Assembly: GCF_000471645.3 (NCBI RefSeq)
Contig: NZ_AWGA01000007.1
Coordinates: 1-38,219 of the forward strand
Source: Candidatus Schmidhempelia bombi str. Bimp
GTDB lineage: Bacteria > Pseudomonadota > Gammaproteobacteria > Enterobacterales > Orbaceae
Length of the DNA: 38,219 nucleotides
Direction: 5' to 3'
The translations under genes and the position numbers were made by a program. The notes beneath the pieces were generated by a model that saw only the letters and a program-made list of their open reading frames with translations, was not told the origin of the DNA and made no database searches. Shown here piece by piece: positions 30,045 through 37,651 of this stretch. Each line of letters opens with the position of its first letter. Positions within the stretch are counted from its first letter, which is position 1.

Positions 30045-30812
30045 TTAACCAATAGTTGAGATAATTGACTTAATCACTGATTGAGCCGTTTGTTGATGTA
30101 ATCGTTGATAATCTAAATGAGGTAGCCAAATATCGTGACCACGTGCTACATGCGCCACTAAACAGTTAGCGGCAGGAATGCCATATAATGCCGCAAGAAT
30201 AAAAATCACCGCACTTTCCATTTCGGCATTTAAAATTTTTCTTTTTCGCCAATAAGCAAGGACGTTATTCGCTTCTTCTTGACCAAATAAATTAAGGTCA
30301 CGACCTTGGGATAAGTAAAAACCTTCAGCCGTTAAACCGATGCCTGTATGCACACATTGCCCTTGCTGCACTAAATATTGATAGATTTGATTAAATAAAT
30401 GCGGACAAGCCGTCGCTGGATAGCTGTCAGGAACATAACTGTTTAATATTCCAGGCGATCTTGCCATCGCCTGATTCATAATAATATCGCCCGCTTCAAT
30501 ATGATTTTGCCAGACCCCACAACCGCCAATCCTGACTAAGCGTTTAGCCCCGCAAGCAATAAGCTCTATCACAGCAATTTCTGTTGATCCAACCCCAATA
30601 CCCGTTGATACGATAGAAACACGAGTACCATTAAATAAGCCACTGGATCCTATAAATTCACGATTATTAATTATTTGTTCCGGTGTACTTAATAATTCAG
30701 CGAACAAACTTACTCGAGCAGGATCACCAACTAATATGGTTAGTTCGCCCAACAGTTCGGCCGTACAATTGTTTAAATGATGCGTATAATCAGTAGTCAT
30801 AGTGATAAACAT
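30045..30812 (-). CDS. Uridine phosphorylase-like nucleoside phosphorylase
   Basis: The protein belongs to the nucleoside phosphorylase-I family, which splits nucleosides with phosphate to base and ribose 1-phosphate. At 255 aa it has the length of E. coli Udp. Visible motifs are the phosphate-binding VGDPARV (residues 28-34), SIVSTGIGVGSTEIA, RIGGCG with the phosphate Arg, and the ribose-binding NAEMESA. Gln169 and Arg171 in YLSQGRD match the Gln/Arg pair that E. coli Udp uses to read uracil, which favours uridine as substrate. Similarity to Udp elsewhere is moderate. ATGs at 30812 and 30800 are both possible starts and neither has a good ribosome binding site. It leads a two-gene operon with the MFS transporter. 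Confidence 0.85.
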   Translation of the reverse strand: MFITMTTDYTHHLNNCTAELLGELTILVGDPARVSLFAELLSTPEQIINNREFIGSSGLFNGTRVSIVSTGIGVGSTEIAVIELIACGAKRLVRIGGCGVWQNHIEAGDIIMNQAMARSPGILNSYVPDSYPATACPHLFNQIYQYLVQQGQCVHTGIGLTAEGFYLSQGRDLNLFGQEEANNVLAYWRKRKILNAEMESAVIFILAALYGIPAANCLVAHVARGHDIWLPHLDYQRLHQQTAQSVIKSIISTIG

Positions 30813-30930
30813 CTAAATGTTGTATTAAATATCGTTTAAAAGCCATTAAAAAAACCTAATAAAATATTCTTAGGTTATGACGTTTTACTACTTACTTTAT
30901 TAAAATCAATTTTAGGTACTATACACATAA

Positions 30931-30962
30931 AAAAACTGATGCTGCAAACAACATCAGTTTTT
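30931..30962 (-). terminator. Terminator after mpl
   Basis: AAAAACTGATG (30931-30941) is complementary to 30952-30962 around a 10-nt loop. The A-tract on the left gives a run of Us in the minus-strand transcript. It lies about 30 bp after the mpl stop. Confidence 0.8.
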
Positions 30963-30990
30963 ATCGAATTAGTTTAGGTATTTAGCATGA

Positions 30991-32370
30991 TTAATCATTA
31001 GTGAATATATCTGCTTGTTGTCGTAACTTTTCTAAAATTTTACCATGAATACCATTAAAACCACCATTGCTCATAATTAAAATCGCGTCTTTAGGTGTTG
31101 CTGATTTAACGATCATGTCAACCAAGAGATCAACATCACCCGACCAGTAAGCGGGTTGAATACAGTTTTCGACAACTTCTGAAACCAGCCAAGGCAGTTG
31201 TTCCGGCTGAAAAATATAGACTTCATCAGCACGACCTAATGACGGAGCTAACTCATCTTTACTCACGCCTAGTCTCATTGTATTAGAACGGGGCTCTAGC
31301 ACGGCTAAAATACGTCGATTAGCGCCGATTTTACCACGTAACGCTTCTAATGTTGCAAAAATAGCTGTTGGGTGATGGGCAAAATCATCATAAATTTCAA
31401 TTCCATTCACTTCACCATATAATTCAAGCCGACGTTTAGCATTAATAAAGGTTGCTAAAGCAGCGCAGGCGTCTTTAGGCTGAATCCCTACATTACGCGC
31501 CGCGGCAATGGCCATTAACGCATTATGCATATTGTGTTCACCCACTAAGTGATAGTTGACTTCTCCCAGACACTGACCATTAAAATAGATTTCAAAATGG
31601 CTAGCATCTTGGTTTAAACGCTTAGTTTGCCATTGTTCCGCTGATTCAGTATATTCCAATTCACTCCAGCAGCCTTTGGCCAATACCTGTTTTAAACTCG
31701 CGTCTTCTTGTGGAACAAGAATTTTACCTTTACCTGGTACTAAGCGGATCAAATGTTGGAACTGTTTTTGAATTGCACCAAGATCATCAAAGATATCAGC
31801 ATGGTCATATTCCAGATTATTAAGAATTAAGGTCTTTGGGCAATAGTGCATAAACTTAGATCGTTTATCAAAAAAGGCACTATCATACTCATCGGCTTCA
31901 ATTACAAAGAAATTACTCTGACCCAGTCTCGCCGAAACCTCAAAATTACCCGGAACACCACCGATAATAAACCCTTGCTGATAACCACATTGTTCTAAAA
32001 TCCAGTTAACCATTCCCGCTGTTGTCGTTTTACCATGGGTACCCGCCACCGCGATAACCCAACGGTTCTTTAACACGTTATCATGTAACCATTGTGGGGC
32101 CGATATATAAGGTAAATTGTGATTTAAAATATATTCCACACAAGGATTACCGCGCGACATCGCATTACCAATAATAATTAAATCTGGTTGTGATTGTAGT
32201 TGAGCTGGATCATAACCATGAATGATATCAATATGTTCGCGTGCTAATAAGGTGCTCATCGGCGGATAAATATTTTGATCCGAACCGGTGACCTTGTGTC
32301 CTAATGAACGAGCAATTAAGGCTATTCCGCCCATAAAGGTGCCACAAATACCTAAAATATGAATATGCAT
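30991..32370 (-). CDS. mpl: UDP-MurNAc:L-Ala-D-Glu-meso-DAP ligase (murein peptide ligase)
   Basis: Mpl reattaches recycled murein tripeptide to UDP-MurNAc, returning cell-wall fragments to peptidoglycan synthesis. The protein has 459 aa. It has the Mur ligase layout: an N-terminal UDP-binding domain (MHIHILGICGTFMGGIALIARSLGH), a central ATP domain with AVAGTHGKTTTAGM at about residue 110 and an NNLEYDHADIFDD segment, and a C-terminal domain with YDDFAHHPTAI and EPRSNTMRLG. The FMGG in the first loop is typical of Mpl and not of MurC. Its presence implies DAP-type peptidoglycan. It is followed by a terminator and preceded by recJ (30-bp gap), so it may share the dsbC-recJ transcript. Confidence 0.97.
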   Translation of the reverse strand: MHIHILGICGTFMGGIALIARSLGHKVTGSDQNIYPPMSTLLAREHIDIIHGYDPAQLQSQPDLIIIGNAMSRGNPCVEYILNHNLPYISAPQWLHDNVLKNRWVIAVAGTHGKTTTAGMVNWILEQCGYQQGFIIGGVPGNFEVSARLGQSNFFVIEADEYDSAFFDKRSKFMHYCPKTLILNNLEYDHADIFDDLGAIQKQFQHLIRLVPGKGKILVPQEDASLKQVLAKGCWSELEYTESAEQWQTKRLNQDASHFEIYFNGQCLGEVNYHLVGEHNMHNALMAIAAARNVGIQPKDACAALATFINAKRRLELYGEVNGIEIYDDFAHHPTAIFATLEALRGKIGANRRILAVLEPRSNTMRLGVSKDELAPSLGRADEVYIFQPEQLPWLVSEVVENCIQPAYWSGDVDLLVDMIVKSATPKDAILIMSNGGFNGIHGKILEKLRQQADIFTND

Positions 32371-32400
32371 ATCCTTATTCCTATTACCTATTGTGATAAA

Positions 32401-34134
32401 TCATGACATTAACCACAAATGCCGAATGAGTAGTTGTGGTTTTTTTTCACCACGAAACTCATTATTTTCTAAATGATAAGCTAATTTAACTCGTTTTATC
32501 GATGGATTAGGCCAAGTTAAACGATCAACATTAAAAGCAATACCTTCAATTAATGGGCCGCCCGCCACGGGCTCTACCACCACTTTTAAATGTTTATCAG
32601 CAACAATACGCTGTTGATGTAAATAAAATTCACCATCAAATAGCGGCTCAGGAAAACCTTGTCCCCATGGCCCCCCATCTTGTATCAATTGCGCAATATC
32701 ACAGTTAAACCAATCACCTTGCAATTCACCATCCGACAGAATAACATGATCTAATAGGTTTTCATCTAACATTTCATTGGTAAGCTGTTCAAAGCAGTGA
32801 CGAAATTCATTTAATTTTGTTTCGGCGATAGTTAATCCTGCCGCCATAGCATGTCCACCAAAACAGTCAATTAAACCAGGATTAGCCGTATCAATGCGTT
32901 CAAGGGCATCTTTTAAATGAAAACCATGAATAGAACGACCCGATCCTTTTAACATACCATTTCCAGCGGGTGCAAACGAGATCACTGGTCGATAGTATCG
33001 ATCTTTAATGCGTGAAGATAAAATCCCAATCACACCTTGGTGCCAATCCGGTTGGTAAATCACGATCCCATTTGGGATATGTTGTAGGGTTTGCTCAATT
33101 TGATTAAGCCATGCCACTGCTTCTACTTGCATGGATTGTTCTACTTCACGCCGATCCTTATTCAGAGAATCGAGTTCGCTCGCCATTCGTTTAGCCAAGG
33201 ATTGATTGTCACATAATAATAATTCAATACCCAGTGACATGGTTTCCATTCGTCCCGCTGCATTTAAACGCGGTGCTAACACATACCCGAGATCCATTGC
33301 CGATAATTTATGGTGATCTTTTTTGGCTATATCAAGTAAGGCCTTAATACCCACGCATGCATGACCATGGCGAATACGCAAAATACCTTGGTGTACCAAT
33401 ATTCGGTTGTTTTGATCTAAGATCACAACATCAGCAACCGTCCCTAGGGCGACCAAATCGAGTAATGAAGCCATGTTGATTTCGGGTATATTATGTTGTG
33501 CAAACCAATTTATTTTTCTTAAATGCGCTCGCAGTGCCAACATAAAATAAAATGCGACCCCCACGCCCGCTAAATGTTTGGACGTAAATGGGCAATCGGC
33601 TTGATTTGGATTAATAATCGCATCGGCTTGCGGTAAAGTCGAAGGGGGTAAATGATGATCAGTGATAATCACTTGCATTCCCAACCGATGTGCTAGCTCA
33701 ACCCCAGCAAAGGATGAGATACCATTATCTACCGTGATAATAAGTTTCGCCTGTTGCTCTGCGGCTCGTTTCACTACATTTTCACTTAAGCCATAACCGT
33801 CAATAAAGCGATCGGGAACAATATAACTTACCTGAGTAATATTAAAATGACGTAATACTTTAACCATTAACGCCGTACTTGTCGCGCCATCGGTATCGAA
33901 ATCACCAACAATTAAAATATGTTGTTTAGCTTCAAGTGCTTGATATAAAATGGCGACGGCTTTATCAATACCTTTAAGCTGTGCATAAGTTAATAATCCT
34001 TGTGTATCACGATTGAGCGCCTGATTAGAATTAATACCACGTAAGATATAGAGGTGTTGTAAGAGGGGATGAAGATCCTCATTAAACTGTGGCGTTATAT
34101 CGGCGACAACGCGCCTTTTTAGCATTTTATTCAT
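32401..34134 (-). CDS. recJ: Single-stranded-DNA-specific exonuclease RecJ
   Basis: RecJ is a 5'-3' single-strand exonuclease of the DHH family used in recombination and mismatch repair. It has 577 aa, the same as E. coli. Motif I is VGDFDTDGATSTAL near residue 80, the DHH motif lies in IITDHHLPPSTLPQADAIINPN, and further metal/DHHA1 motifs are APRLNAAGRME and GGHAMAAGLTI. The start is ambiguous between two ATGs 9 bp apart (34134 and 34125), and neither has a good ribosome binding site. The dsbC-recJ pair is as in E. coli, but xerD upstream and prfB-lysS downstream are replaced by other genes here. Confidence 0.97.
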   Translation of the reverse strand: MNKMLKRRVVADITPQFNEDLHPLLQHLYILRGINSNQALNRDTQGLLTYAQLKGIDKAVAILYQALEAKQHILIVGDFDTDGATSTALMVKVLRHFNITQVSYIVPDRFIDGYGLSENVVKRAAEQQAKLIITVDNGISSFAGVELAHRLGMQVIITDHHLPPSTLPQADAIINPNQADCPFTSKHLAGVGVAFYFMLALRAHLRKINWFAQHNIPEINMASLLDLVALGTVADVVILDQNNRILVHQGILRIRHGHACVGIKALLDIAKKDHHKLSAMDLGYVLAPRLNAAGRMETMSLGIELLLCDNQSLAKRMASELDSLNKDRREVEQSMQVEAVAWLNQIEQTLQHIPNGIVIYQPDWHQGVIGILSSRIKDRYYRPVISFAPAGNGMLKGSGRSIHGFHLKDALERIDTANPGLIDCFGGHAMAAGLTIAETKLNEFRHCFEQLTNEMLDENLLDHVILSDGELQGDWFNCDIAQLIQDGGPWGQGFPEPLFDGEFYLHQQRIVADKHLKVVVEPVAGGPLIEGIAFNVDRLTWPNPSIKRVKLAYHLENNEFRGEKKPQLLIRHLWLMS

Positions 34135-34168
34135 TCATTAATTGATTGTTTTTTACTGACTAATAGTT

Positions 34169-34213
34169 GTTAGTTAAGTGAATTGGGGCAACAGCCTGAT
34201 TCGCTTAACTAAC
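34169..34213 (-). repeat. Long hairpin between dsbC and recJ
   Basis: The arms at 34169-34183 and 34199-34213 (GTTAGTTAAG plus GAAT) are complementary over 15 bp with a single G-U type mismatch, with a 15-nt loop that itself holds GGC-TGTT-GCC. No U-tract follows on either strand, so it does not resemble a terminator. An RNA processing or stability element is likelier. Confidence 0.65.
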
Positions 34214-34224
34214 AAGGAATAAAA

Positions 34225-34929
34225 CTATTCTAAGTTATCAAGAACTTTCTTTAAATCCTCTGGCGGTAAATAACCACGAACAATTTCACCACTTGGTAAG
34301 ACAATGGCTGGCGTACCAGAAATGCCTATCTGATGCCCTACTTGTAAATCTTTTGCAACATAAGGGACCATACCCACAACAGATGGAATGGTTTTACCCT
34401 GATAAGCATTATCTAACAATTGTTTACGATCGGCACTACTCCAGATCGATTGCATTTGACGTCCGGCATCTGAATCAAGACCTTCGCGTGGAAAAGCGAG
34501 ATAACGAATAGTAATACCTAATTTATTGTATTCAGCCATCTGTTCATGTAATTTTTTACAATAACCACAACTAATGTCTGTGAAAACAGTCACAACATGC
34601 TGTTGATTCTCCGCCTTATAAACAATCGCATCCTTCACAATGGTATTAACTAACGATGCGACGGTCTGGTTTGCGATATCTACAGGCGTTCCCGATTGCA
34701 TATCATAAATAGGACCTTGAGTAATATATCGTCCATCATCAGAAATATAAAAAATACCCTGTTTGGTCAATGCCATTTGCAGGTCCTTAACAGGCGTTGT
34801 AGATAATTGAGTCCCTTCTGTTTCCACTTTAATATGTTTTAAAGTGGCTAAGATCTCTTTTTCTCCAGCAACACTTGCCCCTGCAAATAAGGTACTAGCT
34901 ATAGCTAATGAGGTTACTATTCTTTTCAT
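34225..34929 (-). CDS. dsbC: Thiol:disulfide interchange protein DsbC
   Basis: DsbC is a periplasmic disulfide isomerase that corrects wrongly paired cysteines and is kept reduced by DsbD. The 234-aa precursor has a signal peptide (MKRIVTSLAIASTLFAGASVA, cut probably before GEKEI). An N-terminal dimerisation domain (about 22-85) and a linker lead to a thioredoxin fold with the active site CGYC in TVFTDISCGYCKKLHEQM. The cis-proline loop is GISGTPAIVLPSG. A second cysteine pair present in E. coli DsbC is missing, which is common. AGGATAAAATTGA precedes the ATG. It is followed by recJ as in E. coli. Confidence 0.96.
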   Translation of the reverse strand: MKRIVTSLAIASTLFAGASVAGEKEILATLKHIKVETEGTQLSTTPVKDLQMALTKQGIFYISDDGRYITQGPIYDMQSGTPVDIANQTVASLVNTIVKDAIVYKAENQQHVVTVFTDISCGYCKKLHEQMAEYNKLGITIRYLAFPREGLDSDAGRQMQSIWSSADRKQLLDNAYQGKTIPSVVGMVPYVAKDLQVGHQIGISGTPAIVLPSGEIVRGYLPPEDLKKVLDNLE

Positions 34930-35483
34930 TCAATTTTATCCTGTCGTATCGTTTAAAATAATGGTGTATTTAAAATGGTGCGACCGCAATCATTTTCTAT
35001 ATTATCCACCCAGCTATTACTTATTATCACTTAAGGAAATAAACGGCTACGATTAATCTCGTTTCAGCTCAATAACAGCATCAATGACTAATCCAGTTAA
35101 AGGCCATCATGATAGTGATAATACATCGATTTTAACGTTGTTAGTATGGCACAATATTGTATTTGATGCCAGAAAGTCCGCCATGATATCCCATTGATCA
35201 TTACAGTGACCGACCATACCTATCTGTTAACGGATTACTCACCGCAAAATTTATCGCAAATGAAGTAACGTAACACGTTTTACTTAACAAAATCTTAATC
35301 CATAAGGAATTGCATCGTAAAAATTGGCTTAATCAGTTAAAATAATGACTTATTCATTGATCATTATTAATGGGATGATCACAATATCTTATATCTTAAA
35401 ATAGATATCAGTATCACACCATAATCACTGCGTTGATGAAACTGATATTAACTTACTTATCCACAATAAATAGGTTAACTTAA
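34930..35483. other. Divergent dsbC-folP region
   Basis: This 554-bp gap lies between divergent genes. It contains a near-perfect DnaA box (TTATCCACC, 35002-35010), a perfect one close to folP (listed separately), and two inverted repeats: TGATCAT/ATGATCA near 35358-35382 and ATATCAGT (35405-35412) with its complement at 35441-35448. A 38-codon frame at 35084-35200 with a continuing frame beyond is too weak to call. Promoters for both genes must lie here but were not resolved. Confidence 0.5.
35457..35465 (+). promoter_or_regulatory. Perfect DnaA box upstream of folP
   Basis: TTATCCACA matches the high-affinity DnaA box exactly. It lies 18 bp before the folP ATG. A second identical copy in the same orientation is 65 bp downstream. 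Confidence 0.5.
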
Positions 35484-36317
35484 ATGGAAATTAACTGCCA
35501 CGATAACGTAATTGATTTAACTTATCCACAAGTGATGGGAATACTCAATGTGACCCCAGATTCTTTTTCTGATGGTGGCCGCTATCAGCAACTTGATGCC
35601 GCACTTCGCCATGCTGATACAATGATACAAGCCGGCGCAACCTTTATTGATATTGGAGGAGAATCTACGCGCCCAGGGGCAGCAGAGGTATCAGAGCAAG
35701 AAGAATTATCACGGGTTATTCCCGTGGTCGAGAAAATCGCACAATATTTTGAAGTCTGGATTTCTGTTGACACCTCAAAACCACAGGTCATGATAGAATC
35801 GGCAAAAGCGGGGGCTCATTTAATTAATGATATACGCGCACTTACTGAACCAGGCGCACTGCAAGCTGCGGCGCAAACGGGTTTACCGGTCTGTTTAATG
35901 CATATGCAAGGCAATCCCCAAACCATGCAACATGCACCTAGTTATCAAGATGATGTGGTTAATGAGGTCGATCATTTCTTTACTGAACATATCGCTCGTT
36001 GTGTTAATGCCGGTATTGATCGACAAAAGATATTATTGGATCCGGGATTTGGTTTTGGTAAAACGCTACAACATAACTACCGCTTATTAGCCAACCTACC
36101 CCATTTCCACCATTTCGGTCTACCATTATTAGTTGGGATGTCGCGTAAATCAATGATTGGGCAACTGCTTAATGTCGCTCCAGAATCCCGCACTATTGGA
36201 AGTGTATCATGTGCGGTTATTGCGGCAATGGCAGGGGCGAAAATTATTCGGGTGCACGATGTAAAACAGACTTTTGATGCACTACGAATTGTACAAGCTA
36301 CTTTAGCAGAAAAGTAA
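35484..36317 (+). CDS. folP: Dihydropteroate synthase
   Basis: FolP condenses 6-hydroxymethyl-dihydropterin pyrophosphate with p-aminobenzoate in folate synthesis and is the sulfonamide target. The protein has 277 aa against 282 in E. coli. Motifs of the TIM barrel are MGILNVTPDSFSDGG (about residues 18-32), the substrate loop DIGGESTRPGA, LINDI, the pterin-binding DPGFGFGKT and GMSRKSM, and the C-terminal RVHDV. Nothing in the two mobile loops suggests an acquired sulfonamide-resistant allele. In E. coli it is flanked by ftsH and glmM; here ftsH is missing and glmM begins 1.7 kb downstream beyond a CRISPR array. A DnaA box lies in its fourteenth to sixteenth codons. Confidence 0.98.
   Translation: MEINCHDNVIDLTYPQVMGILNVTPDSFSDGGRYQQLDAALRHADTMIQAGATFIDIGGESTRPGAAEVSEQEELSRVIPVVEKIAQYFEVWISVDTSKPQVMIESAKAGAHLINDIRALTEPGALQAAAQTGLPVCLMHMQGNPQTMQHAPSYQDDVVNEVDHFFTEHIARCVNAGIDRQKILLDPGFGFGKTLQHNYRLLANLPHFHHFGLPLLVGMSRKSMIGQLLNVAPESRTIGSVSCAVIAAMAGAKIIRVHDVKQTFDALRIVQATLAEK
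35522..35530 (+). promoter_or_regulatory. Perfect DnaA box within folP
   Basis: TTATCCACA lies inside the folP reading frame (encoding part of LTYPQ), in the same orientation as the copy at 35457. Because it is coding, it may be coincidental. Confidence 0.35.
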
Positions 36318-36330
36318 ACACCCTATAACG

Positions 36331-36516
36331 ATGGCAATGACTTATCCTCAAACAACACCCCATATAAAGCAAGAGGTAAAAAATTATGCATTAATAGCGA
36401 TGGGTAAAATAAATGGTATAAGCTCCCCTCATTATTATTTATGCCAACAGATAAATAAAAAACTTACCAAAGAGATGATAACGGTGAGATTATCAATTAA
36501 AGGAATATTAAAATGA
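36331..36516 (+). CDS. Doubtful small open reading frame after folP
   Basis: This is a 61-codon frame (MAMTYPQTTPHIKQEV...) starting 13 bp after folP. It has no ribosome binding site, no recognisable domain and no membrane segment. Its stop codon overlaps the start of the next frame as ATGA, a pattern seen in coupled genes, and that is the only reason to list it. It is probably not a real gene. Confidence 0.2.
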   Translation: MAMTYPQTTPHIKQEVKNYALIAMGKINGISSPHYYLCQQINKKLTKEMITVRLSIKGILK

Positions 36517-36853
36517 CCATTAACACTGTTTTTTATACATTATTCTTTGTGCTGGAGGATATACAGGCTATCAACTAGATAAATATTTCGGAAGATTTGT
36601 AATTGCTGACTTTAAGCGCAATAAAAAGTTAAACAGGATGCGCTATTTCGCTATTGCTTACTCTTGGGCTTTTCTTACTCTAAGTATATGGTTATGTTGT
36701 GATTTACCTAATCATAAAGATTGGCTTTTAGGTATTTTGCCGCTCTTTTTTTCAATGTATTATACACTATTTACCACGACTCATTTAGAAGAACCCAAAC
36801 AATACCACCAACCTAAAAAGTGCAAACTTAAGTATAAAAGAACCCAGTTATAA
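36513..36853 (+). pseudogene. Frameshifted small membrane-protein gene
   Basis: An ATG at 36513 with AAAGGA upstream opens a frame that stops after 21 codons, at 36576-36578. One extra T in the run of six Ts at 36529-36534 would join it to a second frame that stays open to 36853, giving about 113 aa: MTINTVFLYIILCAGGYTGYQ then LDKYFGRFVIADFKRNKKLN, two further hydrophobic helices (AIAYSWAFLTLSIWLCC and GILPLFFSMYYTLF) and a basic tail. I do not recognise the family. Either the gene is inactivated by a one-base deletion, it is expressed by slippage on the T-run, or the base call is wrong. It sits between folP and the second CRISPR array. Confidence 0.55.
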
Positions 36854-36883
36854 ACATACTCGAAAATTTATGGGAAAAATAAA

Positions 36884-36905
36884 GGGGATCCTCCCCACTT
36901 TTTTA
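36884..36905 (+). terminator. Likely terminator of the folP transcript
   Basis: GGGGA (36884-36888) and TCCCC (36892-36896) form a 5-bp GC-rich stem with a 3-nt loop, followed by a run of six Ts. It separates the folP transcript from the CRISPR array, which is read on the opposite strand. Confidence 0.6.
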
Positions 36906-36915
36906 CGGCTTATCT

Positions 36916-36931
36916 TTTCTAAGTGGTTAAC
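36916..36931 (-). repeat. Relic CRISPR repeat lacking its hairpin
   Basis: TTTCTAAG joined to TGGTTAAC is the first 8 and last 8 bp of the array repeat (one C-to-T change), with the central 12 bp that form the stem-loop missing. Exactly 32 bp (36932-36963) separate it from the next degenerate repeat, the spacer length of the array. It is therefore best read as an older, leader-distal unit of array 2. Confidence 0.75.
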
Positions 36932-36963
36932 ATAATGTCCTTTAATAAAATCCCTTTATCAAC

Positions 36964-37651
36964 TATCTAAACCGCCTAATCGGCGGTTGACAAATTAACA
37001 GCTATGAAATTAAAAAAAATGCTTTTCTAAGCCACCTACGCGGCGGTTAACGCTCAGACGCTAAAAATGCGATACGACTAGCTTTTCTAAGCCGCCTACG
37101 CGGCGGTTAACTATAATCGTTTCCTTCAATAGTCGCAGTAAGTTTTCTAAGCCGCCTACGCGGCGGTTAACTCCAAGTTTGTGGAAAATCAGCACGAACA
37201 AGTTTTCTAAGCCGCCTACGCGGCGGTTAACAGTTCATCAGATTTATACTGCGAGATTTCGATTTTCTAAGCCGCCTACGCGGCGGTTAACTTAGATTAA
37301 GAAGAGCATTTCAAACCCGTTATTTTCTAAGCCGCCTACGCGGCGGTTAACTAGAAAAATTAGAATTTCATGAGAGCGATTTATTTCTAAGCCGCCTACG
37401 CGGCGGTTAACTCTACAATCAGCCATTAACTGCAACAATTGAATTTCTAAGCCGCCTACGCGGCGGTTAACCTATTCGTATTAAAATGCTTGAATCACAA
37501 GCATTTCTAAGCCGCCTACGCGGCGGTTAACGTTTTTTAGTTTTTTATAAAGATAAAAAATATTTTCTAAGCCGCCTACGCGGCGGTTAACTAATTTTAG
37601 GCTCTTTGAATCTGGGCACAAATTTTCTAAGCCGCCTACGCGGCGGTTAAC
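36964..37651 (-). CRISPR. Type I-F CRISPR array 2 (complete)
   Basis: There are twelve 28-bp repeats at 60-bp intervals with eleven 32-bp spacers. The repeat has the sequence and strand of array 1. Repeats from 37084 to 37651 are identical; the one at 37024-37051 has a single change in the stem and the terminal one at 36964-36991 has five changes. A hairpin-less relic lies one spacer further out at 36916. Decay at the low-coordinate end, and a leader at 37652 onward that resembles leader 1, both show transcription on the minus strand with the newest spacer at 37592-37623. No cas gene is nearby. It lies between folP and glmM. Confidence 0.97.

Noticed and set aside
35084-35260. Small frame MTNPVKGHHD... 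with a second frame continuing beyond its stop
   Set aside because: It could be a broken short gene, but there is no ribosome binding site and no recognisable family, and 38 codons is within chance in this AT-rich gap.
1-37651. Spacers targeting genes within this window
   Set aside because: Reading the spacers against the annotated genes by eye gave no match. This is not an exhaustive search.
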